Positions 5,052-11,022 of a DNA stretch of 11,022 bases are shown here, piece by piece. The notes beneath the pieces were generated by a model, which was given only the letters and a program-made list of their open reading frames with translations, was not told the origin of the DNA and searched no databases. This DNA is from JAFGJQ01 sp964586145 (GTDB lineage Bacteria; Planctomycetota; Phycisphaerae; UBA1845). Position 1 is the stretch's first letter; each line of letters begins with the position of its first letter. Both the position numbers and the translations under genes were made by a program. The stretch lies in contig CAZPHH010000122.1 in assembly GCA_964586145.1 (NCBI GenBank), forward strand, positions 1 to 11,022, in the 5' to 3' direction.

Positions 5052-7073
5052 TCACGGCTGCGCAGCAGGCGCCGCGGTCGGCTGCGAGGCGGCCGGCGGC
5101 GGCGCGGCGGAGAACCCGAGCGTCAGACGGGCGATGTAGTGGTCCGGACGGCTGGCGGAGACGGCGAACGTCGCGCAGTGCACATCGTCGCCGAGTTGGG
5201 CGAGCCGCTCCAGAATCTCCGCAAGGCCCGGCTGCGACGGCGGCGGCAGGGGCAGGGTCAGTTCCACGTCCGTCAACGCATCCTGCCGCTGGATGCGCAG
5301 CACGAACGGCCGACCTTCTTTCTGCGCCTGCACGTGCTGCCGCAGGTCGGCGTTGGGGTGATCCATCGAGAGCACCCGGCCATCCACAGCCAGAATTTCG
5401 TCGCCCGCCTGGAGCGCTCCGTCGGCCGGTGTGTCCGCATAGACGCGAGACACGCAGACGCGTCCGGGCTTCTGCTGGATGCTCATCCCGATGCCCAGGG
5501 ATCGCTTCGGCCGCATGGGATATGAGGCATCGCCGGAGAGCACGAGCCGCCAGAACGAATCCGGATTACCCGCGACGTCGCCCAGCCAGCGCCGGATGAT
5601 CTGCGAGCACAGGGCGGGCTGACAGATGGTCAGCGCCGTGGAGCGGACCCGCTGACGAACGGCCGAGACGACCTCGGGAGCGTCCCGCAGCCGCGGGACC
5701 AGTCCGCGGTCCGCATCAATGATCGTCTGCACGTGATCCGCGTGGAGCCCCATCACGAGCCAGCCGTCCAGTGGTGCGTACGCCGGTTGAATGCGGTGCC
5801 GCCGCGTCGCCGCGAGGGATTCGTCGTCCGCCGGCCGGCTCGTCGGGAAGACCAGCCGCGAGAGCATCGTGCCCCCGTGCTCCTCTCGCGAAAGATGCGG
5901 GAGGCGCCGGCCCGGTTCCTCCGGAACGCGGTCCCTCAGAAACGCGGCAATGGCGTCATCCAGGGCCCGTGCCGTGCCCGACGCTTCACGCGATTCGAGC
6001 AGCACCGCCACCTGCGGAAGGTCGCCCGCTTCGCTGCCGCCGTGGCCCCAGACCACGATCACACGCGGTCCCAGCCGGGCCAACCATTCGGACAGGGCTG
6101 CCTGCGAAACCGGCAGGGCGCCGGACAGTGCCGCGAACAGGCCGGCCTCACGGGTCAACGCGCCGCGAACGACGGACCAGTTCACCGACGTGCCCCAGGT
6201 CCACAGCGTGGACAACGGAAGCCGCAGGAGACGATCGACCTCCACGGGCGGTCGGTAGATCCGCTCACGCACCTGGTCCAGGCGCGCCCGAATGACGAAG
6301 TCCACGCGCTGATCACGCACGTGGATGCCGATCACGCCCCAGCGCAACGACGGCCAGTAGTCGCCGCCGCCGGTCCCCGTGGGAACGGTGAAGTAGACGT
6401 GGCCGGCCCAGTCCGCGCCAAGCTGCCGAACCTGTCCGACGTAGCTCCTCGAGCCGGCGAGGTTCGGCTCCTTCCCACCGTCCAGAAGCGTGATGACCTT
6501 TCGGTAGAACTCCGTCGTCTCGTCCTGCTGCGAGATCGCCACCACGCGGCCGTCGGTGGCCAGCCACAGCCCGCGCCGGGTCCGGCAGAGCCTCACACGC
6601 TCGCCGTGCGGCTCCGTGGTGATCACCTGCGCAGGGGCCGTCAGCCGGTCGATGACGGACGGGTCGGGCGGGCGCAGCAGGATGACTCCGTACCGAAGGC
6701 GCTGCCAGTCCGGTGCGGCCAGGGCCGCCTGGCCGGCAAACAGACTTGTGAACACTTCCTCCGCGGGGAGTCCGAGGTTGGAGGAGACGACGTCGGCCCA
6801 GTCCAGCGTGCGGTCCGCCTCGGCGCGGTCGGCGCCGCCGGCGTCGGTCGTGAAGAGTTCGATCAGCCGCCAGGCGTTCAGGTTGCGAAGCTGCTCCTGG
6901 AGGCGATCCAGTCGGCGGAACTCGACGAAGACGCCGGCGTCGGCGGGGATGAATCGAGACAGCGATGCGTGAGGTTCTCCGCGTGGAGCGTCGGCCCGAG
7001 CAACCGCACCCAGGGCAACCGTCAGCGCACTGGAGACGCACCGAGCGATGAGATGCGATCGAGCCGCGGTCAT
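5052..7073 (-). CDS. Large secreted protein with C-terminal PDZ domain
   Basis: 673 residues. Residues 1-28 are a signal peptide ending near ARADA. The mature protein begins with SRFIPADAGVFVEFRRLDRL, the type of opening found in DUF3352-like planctomycete proteins. About 450 residues follow with no catalytic motif I recognise. A PDZ domain lies at about 525-607. It starts SLGIGMSI, a variant carboxylate-binding loop, and includes DTPADGALQAGDEILAVDG. A Gly/Ala/Pro-rich tail ends the protein. No HtrA-type serine protease triad is visible, so it is probably a binding or scaffold protein. The ATG at 7073 lies 39 bases after the anti-sigma stop, and the gene is last in a cassette after the sigma and anti-sigma genes. 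This suggests co-expression and a role in envelope sensing, which is inference. The upstream ribosome binding site is weak. Confidence 0.82.
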   Translation of the reverse strand: MTAARSHLIARCVSSALTVALGAVARADAPRGEPHASLSRFIPADAGVFVEFRRLDRLQEQLRNLNAWRLIELFTTDAGGADRAEADRTLDWADVVSSNLGLPAEEVFTSLFAGQAALAAPDWQRLRYGVILLRPPDPSVIDRLTAPAQVITTEPHGERVRLCRTRRGLWLATDGRVVAISQQDETTEFYRKVITLLDGGKEPNLAGSRSYVGQVRQLGADWAGHVYFTVPTGTGGGDYWPSLRWGVIGIHVRDQRVDFVIRARLDQVRERIYRPPVEVDRLLRLPLSTLWTWGTSVNWSVVRGALTREAGLFAALSGALPVSQAALSEWLARLGPRVIVVWGHGGSEAGDLPQVAVLLESREASGTARALDDAIAAFLRDRVPEEPGRRLPHLSREEHGGTMLSRLVFPTSRPADDESLAATRRHRIQPAYAPLDGWLVMGLHADHVQTIIDADRGLVPRLRDAPEVVSAVRQRVRSTALTICQPALCSQIIRRWLGDVAGNPDSFWRLVLSGDASYPMRPKRSLGIGMSIQQKPGRVCVSRVYADTPADGALQAGDEILAVDGRVLSMDHPNADLRQHVQAQKEGRPFVLRIQRQDALTDVELTLPLPPPSQPGLAEILERLAQLGDDVHCATFAVSASRPDHYIARLTLGFSAAPPPAASQPTAAPAAQP

Positions 7074-7112
7074 TCGATTGCGGAATCCGCCGCGGTCGGT
7101 GGCCTGGGCGGA

Positions 7113-7760
7113 CTACAGGTCTTCCACGTCGCCCGCGGCCGACCCGTTCGGCGGCGGATCGTCGGGCGGTCGAGGCAGGCCCTCCATCATGGGCCCGGCG
7201 CCGCCGGCCTCCGACCAGATGGCCTGCAGCGTCGCGCGAAGCGTGCGTTTGCTCGCTTCGCCGAGCGAGTGCAAGGTGTCCCGGGCGGCCGATGCGCCCC
7301 TCTGGAACCGTTCCTGCAACGCCAGAGCGGCGTCGTCCAGGCCGACCTCGGGCGGCATGGGCTGCATCCGCGCCTCGGTCTGCTCTCGCGTTTCCTTCTC
7401 GCCCAACACGCGTGTCTCCCGCGGCTCGGGCCAGAACCCGACGACCAGCAGCAGACACGCGGCCGCCAGCGCCGGACCCGCCGTCCACAGTACGCGGGAA
7501 CGGCGATGGAACGGAATGGGGGCGGCCGGCTGCTGCCGGATGCAGGCGACCAGCCGGTCGGTGAAGTCTTCAGGCAGGGACGGTTCGTCGTGCTCGGCGC
7601 GGATGACCTGGCCGGCCACCTCCAGCAGGGCCAGCTCTTGGCGACACGAGGGGCAGCGCAGGCAGTGCGCCGTGATCTCCGTCGACAGATCGTCGCTCAA
7701 CTCGCGATTCAGATGCGCGTCAAACAGATTGCGTGCCTGTGGGCAAGTCAGACCCGACAT
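7113..7760 (-). CDS. Membrane anti-sigma factor with zinc-binding motif
   Basis: About 215 residues. The N-terminal domain begins SGLTCPQARNLFDAHLN and contains the H-x3-C-x2-C signature (H, C, C at 35, 39 and 42 counted from the upstream ATG at 7769). This is typical of ZAS-type anti-sigma factors that hold ECF sigma factors at the membrane. A single hydrophobic segment (about 93-111, WTAGPALAAACLLLVVGF) separates this cytoplasmic part from an extracytoplasmic part of about 105 residues. That part has a helical middle and a Pro-rich tail. Two ATGs are possible. The one at 7769 directly abuts AAGGA, while the one at 7760 has AGGA nine bases upstream, so I prefer 7760. The gene follows its likely partner sigma gene by about 80 bases and precedes the PDZ gene by 39. 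Confidence 0.85.
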   Translation of the reverse strand: MSGLTCPQARNLFDAHLNRELSDDLSTEITAHCLRCPSCRQELALLEVAGQVIRAEHDEPSLPEDFTDRLVACIRQQPAAPIPFHRRSRVLWTAGPALAAACLLLVVGFWPEPRETRVLGEKETREQTEARMQPMPPEVGLDDAALALQERFQRGASAARDTLHSLGEASKRTLRATLQAIWSEAGGAGPMMEGLPRPPDDPPPNGSAAGDVEDL

Positions 7761-7842
7761 ACGCGACATTCCTTGAAAGCCGCAGGCGGGATCGGCAAGG
7801 GCCGCACGGCCCCGACCGCCCCGTCTGCCGGTCCGATCCCTT

Positions 7843-8472
7843 CTACCCGGCCAACTCTCCCAGGATGCGGTCCCGCCGGGCGTCGTCCGCCATGAGCGGT
7901 TCCAGCATCTCTTTGAGCCGGGCTCGCGCCCGATGCAAGTGGCTCTTTACAGTGGCCACCGGCAACTGGAGTACCTGGGCAATCTCGTGGCAGCTCTGGT
8001 CGTGCCGATAAAACAGCACGACGGCCGCCCTTTGGGGCGGACTGAGCCGATCCACCTGACCCCAGACCATTTCCTTGAGCCGCCGGGCCTCCTCCGATTG
8101 GGCGGTCTCCTCGTCCGCCCCCGGCTCCGCGGCCGAGAATATGCTGAAATCCACCTCGCCGCTGAGGGCCTTCTTCCGCCGCATCGCGTTGAGGCAGAGG
8201 CGATACCCGATGGTGAACAACCACGTGCTGAAGCGATACTCGGACGAGAACGAGTCCAGCGACGAAAAGGCCTTGAGGAACGCCTCCTGGCACAACTCCT
8301 CGGCATCGTGGTGGTTCCGGATAATGCGCCAGAGAAAGGCGAAGAGCCGGTCCTTGTGGGCGTCAATCAGTTCGCGCAGAGCCTGGCTGTCGCCGCGCTT
8401 CGCCTGGTCAACCAAGCGATGCTCCGCGCGACGGTCCAGAGACCCTTCCCCACTGGACTGGCCGACGTGCAT
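7843..8472 (-). CDS. ECF-type RNA polymerase sigma factor
   Basis: Alternative sigma factor of 209 residues. Region 2 spans about residues 34-101, with the recognisable core DAEELCQEAFLKAF and FSTWLFTIGYRLCLNAMRR. Region 4 spans about 142-190, with LSPPQRAAVVLFYRHD and a helix-turn-helix through IAQVLQLPVATVKSHLHRAR. Sigma region 3 is lacking, as expected of ECF factors. I choose the ATG at 8472, which has AGGAG just upstream and gives a normal ECF length. A start at 8691 would add 73 Arg/Pro-rich residues alien to the family. It is the first gene of a sigma/anti-sigma/PDZ cassette and is divergent from smpB. Such factors often transcribe their own operon. Confidence 0.93.
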   Translation of the reverse strand: MHVGQSSGEGSLDRRAEHRLVDQAKRGDSQALRELIDAHKDRLFAFLWRIIRNHHDAEELCQEAFLKAFSSLDSFSSEYRFSTWLFTIGYRLCLNAMRRKKALSGEVDFSIFSAAEPGADEETAQSEEARRLKEMVWGQVDRLSPPQRAAVVLFYRHDQSCHEIAQVLQLPVATVKSHLHRARARLKEMLEPLMADDARRDRILGELAG

Positions 8473-8485
8473 GGGCTCCTGAAAG

Positions 8486-8515
8486 ATTGTACCCGCTCCT
8501 TTCGGCGAGGGTTGC
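8486..8515 (-). promoter_or_regulatory. Possible promoter of the sigma cassette
   Basis: On the minus strand TACAAT (8491-8486) matches five of six -10 bases. At 18 bases upstream lies GCAACC (8515-8510), which contains the AAC often seen in ECF -35 elements but is poor for the housekeeping factor. Transcription would start only about seven bases before the ATG at 8472. An autoregulated ECF promoter is a guess. Confidence 0.3.
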
Positions 8516-8578
8516 GTACCACCCGGGAGGCGGATGGGGCGTGGCCGACGCCTTGACCGTCGGACCCTCCGCCCCCGT

Positions 8579-8607
8579 TTGCCCCGAACCGGGCCGTGCT
8601 TTATTCT
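8579..8607 (+). promoter_or_regulatory. Possible smpB promoter
   Basis: TTGCCC (8579-8584) and TATTCT (8602-8607), each 4 of 6 to consensus, are separated by 17 bases. They sit about 100 bases before smpB in the divergent intergenic region. The match is modest. Confidence 0.3.
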
Positions 8608-8708
8608 ACCATCGGGTCGTGTCCCGGCACGCCGTTTGGCGAAAAGGACGGGTCGACGCCGGCGGCCTCCACGAAGACCTGATGTAACCATATTCTGAGC
8701 AAGAGGTT

Positions 8709-9182
8709 ATGGGAAAGACCCCGTCCAAGCAAGCCCCCAGCATCCGCAACAAGAAGGCTCACTTCAAGTTTGAGATTCTGGAGAAGCTGGAGTGCGGGCT
8801 CGTGCTTCGGGGGACGGAGGTCAAGAGCCTGCGGGCGGGGCAGGCCTCGCTGGACGAATCGTACGCCCGCCTGCGGGACGGGGAAATGTGGCTGATCGGC
8901 TGCCATATTCCCCCGTATGAGTACGGGAACGTGATGAATCACGAGCCGCGCCGGGCCCGCAAGCTACTGCTGCATGGCCGGGAAATCCGCAAGCTGACGC
9001 CCAAGCTGACCCAGGCGGGTCTGACGGTGGTTCCCCTGCGGATTTACTTCAACGAGCGCGGGCTGGCCAAGTGTACGCTGGGTCTGGCCCGGGGCAAAAC
9101 GCACGGGGACAAACGCCAGGACATGCAGAAACGCGAACAGAAGCGGGAAATGGACCGAGCGACACGTCGCGGGGGAAGGTAG
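8709..9182 (+). CDS. smpB: SsrA-binding protein SmpB
   Basis: RNA-binding partner of tmRNA that brings it to stalled ribosomes for trans-translation, cytoplasmic, 157 residues, the normal size. The family blocks appear in order: KKAHFKFEILEKLECGLVL, RGTEVKSLRAGQASLDESYA, the PYEYGNVMNHEPRRARKLLL block, then GLTVVPLRIYFNERGLAK, GLARGKTHGDKR, and a basic C-terminal tail (KREQKREMDRATRR) that enters the empty mRNA channel. Nothing is missing. The ATG at 8709 has only a weak upstream purine stretch (AAGAGG, two bases away), but the start agrees with SmpB homologues. The tmRNA gene is not in this window. An ECF-like sigma gene begins 8 bases after the stop. Confidence 0.97.
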   Translation: MGKTPSKQAPSIRNKKAHFKFEILEKLECGLVLRGTEVKSLRAGQASLDESYARLRDGEMWLIGCHIPPYEYGNVMNHEPRRARKLLLHGREIRKLTPKLTQAGLTVVPLRIYFNERGLAKCTLGLARGKTHGDKRQDMQKREQKREMDRATRRGGR

Positions 9183-9190
9183 GCGGCACG

Positions 9191-9814
9191 TTGGAGAAAA
9201 CGGAGCGGGAAAAGCTGGTCGCGCGAGCGGCGCAGGGAGACCGCGACGCGCTTCAATGCCTGATCGTCCGGCATCACGCATCGCTGCGGCGCGAGGTGGC
9301 GCGGGGGATCGGCCCGGCCGTACAGCGATACCTGGATGCGGAGGACGTCTTGCAGGACGCCTACGTGCTGGCGTTTCGCAACGCGCGGGCCGCCGACCTC
9401 CAGAGCGGTGAGCATTTCTTCCGCTGGCTGCGGACCATCGCCCAGAACCAGCTCAAGAGCCGGCTTCGCGCGCTGCGCCAGAAGAAGCGTGATATCGCCC
9501 GAGAGCAGCCCCTGCCCGGTGCCGACCGCACCCCGTACCCGGCCCTGGTTGAACAACTCACGGGCTCGGACACGACCCCCAGCCGGCGACTGGCCCGCGC
9601 GGAAGCGACGGCCGCCATGTTGACGAGCCTGGCCCGGCTGACGGACGAACAGCGCAGCGCGATCCGCATGCGTTTCCTGGAAGGCCGGCCCGTGGCGGAG
9701 ATCGCCGGCCGGCTGGGCAAATCGGAAAGCGCGGTCTACATGCTCTTCCACCGCGGCCTCAAGGCCCTGCGCGACAGCCTGACGTTCATCAGTCGGTATT
9801 CTCTCAGCGGGTGA
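9191..9814 (+). CDS. Second ECF-like sigma-70 family sigma factor
   Basis: 207 residues. Region 2 covers about residues 22-98 with YLDAEDVLQDAYVLAF and FFRWLRTIAQNQLKSRLR. Region 4 covers about 149-195 with LARLTDEQRSAIRMRFLEG and the helix-turn-helix VAEIAGRLGKSESAVYMLFHRG. The start is inferred to be TTG at 9191, preceded by AAGGTAGGCGG. The in-frame ATG at 9071 lies inside smpB and would add 40 Gly/Thr-rich residues unlike sigma factors. With 8 bases between smpB and this gene, the two are probably co-transcribed and possibly translationally coupled. No anti-sigma gene follows. The form resembles planctomycete ECF groups that lack a dedicated anti-sigma, but the group cannot be set from sequence alone. 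Confidence 0.9.
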   Translation: MEKTEREKLVARAAQGDRDALQCLIVRHHASLRREVARGIGPAVQRYLDAEDVLQDAYVLAFRNARAADLQSGEHFFRWLRTIAQNQLKSRLRALRQKKRDIAREQPLPGADRTPYPALVEQLTGSDTTPSRRLARAEATAAMLTSLARLTDEQRSAIRMRFLEGRPVAEIAGRLGKSESAVYMLFHRGLKALRDSLTFISRYSLSG

Positions 9815-10191
9815 GACCGCATCCCCGGGACATGTCACCACGGTACACACACCCAGCCAACCCTGAAGGCCGTTCGCCGGCCAGTGGTCTTCTTTCCTTT
9901 TTTGCGTGCTGCCGCGTGAGAGGGTCGGGGCGTACGGCGTATCTGTGAACAGACAGACGTCCCAGGAACGCCTGGTGTGGCAAGGCCCACGCGGCCCAGG
10001 CGGTTCCTTCAGTCGGCGCGGCAGACCTCGCGGGACGGGAAATCGACGTCAGACGGCGTGAATGTTCGGTGGTCCGGCTGTCCAACAGCCAGTGAGGCGC
10101 GGTGCGCGCACACGGTGAAGGATTCGTCGGACGTCGGCCCTGTGTAGCGGGCCGCCATCGATTCGCACGGATCCTGGAAGGAGGAAATGCA
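9815..10191. other. Gene-free stretch before the PEP-CTERM gene
   Basis: Besides the terminator-like hairpin, this stretch has small perfect hairpins tctg/caga (9942-9953), ccagg/cctgg (9962-9975) and ggctgt/acagcc (10076-10090). I found no convincing coding frame or promoter. A frame on the plus strand starting at 10102 only extends the downstream gene and lacks a signal-peptide start. Confidence 0.5.
9868..9903 (+). terminator. Probable terminator after the second sigma gene
   Basis: ggccg (9868-9872) and cggcc (9878-9882) form a 5-bp stem with loop ttcgc. Six bases later comes a T-rich tract tcttctttcctttttt (9888-9903). The stem is short and the spacing longer than ideal, but the position, 54 bases after the stop codon, fits. 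Confidence 0.5.
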
Positions 10192-10977
10192 ATGACTCGG
10201 ATTCGTTTGGGCCTGGTTTGGGGCGTCCTGGGAGCGCTGGGGGCGGCCAGTGCGGGAGCCGCGGGCTTTACGGAGGACTTCAACATCTGGCCGAACCCGG
10301 ACTGGACACAGCATGGCGGGACGAACATTGACGTGAATCAGACCTACCCGGGAGCGGTCTACGCACACGGGGCTCGGGACTTCAGTCCGGCCGCCCGCAT
10401 CACGCATGCCCAGACGACGGGGACGGGCGACTTTGAGGCGTCGTTTGATCTGCGCGTGCACGACTACAGCGGCAACGGCCGAGTGTACGTCGGGTGGATG
10501 AACATCGACGAGTATGGTTCGGTTCAGGATCACGACACGATGCAGGACCTGTACGGGTGGCACATGCACAGCTCGGACGGCACGCCCGCCAGCGGGGTCT
10601 GGCTGAACATCTCCTCGGCAGAGGGCGGCGCCATTCAGTTGACGGCCACGCAGGAAGGGGTCCAGTACGATTGGGATGTCAGCTACGCCGGCCTGAATGA
10701 CGGAAATCTGTACCGGGTGACCTTCGGGCGCAGCGCCGACCAGGGCTACCTGAGCGTGTTCGACGTGGATGCGAACGAACTGGCCGGTCCGGACGTGGCG
10801 ATCAACGTGCCGGAAGGCGCCATCTACGACTTCTTCCACATCTCCACGATCGACAACAAGGCCAACAACTGGTGGGCCGATTTCGAGATCGACAACCTGT
10901 CGCTGGTGCCGGAGCCGGCCACGATGCTCCTCCTGGGCCTCGGGGCCATCGCGCTGTACGGCAGGCGTCGAAGGTAA
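10192..10977 (+). CDS. Secreted PEP-CTERM sorting-signal protein
   Basis: 261 residues. An N-terminal signal peptide (about 1-24, MTRIRLGLVWGVLGAL then ASAGAAG) is followed by a roughly 210-residue acidic, aromatic-rich middle that looks beta-rich. Its layout resembles concanavalin/LamG-like secreted domains (for example GDFEASFDLRVHDYSGNG), but I do not recognise the family. The C-terminus is a textbook PEP-CTERM tripartite signal: VPEP (from residue 239), a hydrophobic segment, and a basic tail YGRRRR. Exosortase would normally cleave this to release or anchor the protein at the surface. The ATG is fixed by a consensus AAGGAGG seven bases upstream, far stronger than at other genes here and consistent with high expression. 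No exosortase gene is in view. Confidence 0.9.
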   Translation: MTRIRLGLVWGVLGALGAASAGAAGFTEDFNIWPNPDWTQHGGTNIDVNQTYPGAVYAHGARDFSPAARITHAQTTGTGDFEASFDLRVHDYSGNGRVYVGWMNIDEYGSVQDHDTMQDLYGWHMHSSDGTPASGVWLNISSAEGGAIQLTATQEGVQYDWDVSYAGLNDGNLYRVTFGRSADQGYLSVFDVDANELAGPDVAINVPEGAIYDFFHISTIDNKANNWWADFEIDNLSLVPEPATMLLLGLGAIALYGRRRR

Positions 10978-11022
10978 TCCTGATCTATGTGACAGCGCGG
11001 CGGGCGGGGCGGATCCGCGGGG

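Noticed and set aside
5733..7895. 720-codon plus-strand frame
   Set aside because: Arg/Gly/Pro/His-rich antisense shadow of the PDZ and anti-sigma genes; long only because of high GC.

Overview
The window is GC-rich bacterial DNA. A mid-size run of 100 N marks it as a scaffold from a draft or metagenomic assembly. Several traits point to a planctomycete-like organism (Planctomycetota, perhaps near Phycisphaerae): a PEP-CTERM secreted protein, two ECF sigma factors close together, a secreted PDZ protein with a planctomycete-style composition, weak Shine-Dalgarno signals at several genes, and intergenic DNA packed with short GC-rich palindromes. This assignment is an inference from style, not from a marker gene.

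Left part (1-2624), accessory in character. It opens with the 3' half of a tRNA-Met(CAU) that has no D arm or 5' acceptor strand, which looks like an attachment-site scar. About 800 bases of palindrome-rich DNA without genes follow. Next comes an HNH endonuclease on the minus strand (879-1670), then more repeats. A 50-codon ORF (2176-2328) reads as the first codons of a type I restriction hsdR joined to the last codons of an hsdS, so it is probably the scar of a deleted restriction-modification operon. The assembly gap (2433-2532) has almost the same 12-base sequence on both sides. Together these suggest the edge of a decayed defence or integrative island.

Right part (2625-11022), ordinary chromosome. 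On the plus strand are a concentrative nucleoside transporter (possibly leaderless) and a secreted DsbA/thioredoxin-like protein with a CGFC active site, which ends at a strong terminator. Facing it on the minus strand is a three-gene cassette, in transcription order ECF sigma factor, membrane anti-sigma factor with a zinc-binding HxxxCxxC motif, and a large secreted protein with a C-terminal PDZ domain. Divergent from the sigma gene is smpB, the trans-translation factor. It is followed 8 bases later by a second ECF-like sigma factor that starts at TTG. After a terminator-like hairpin and a gene-poor stretch comes a secreted PEP-CTERM protein with a consensus ribosome binding site.

The part most likely to be a working system of interest is the sigma/anti-sigma/PDZ cassette, which has the parts expected of an envelope-sensing circuit. 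The clearest historical record is the hsdR-hsdS junction beside the tRNA scar. I see no wholly novel machinery.
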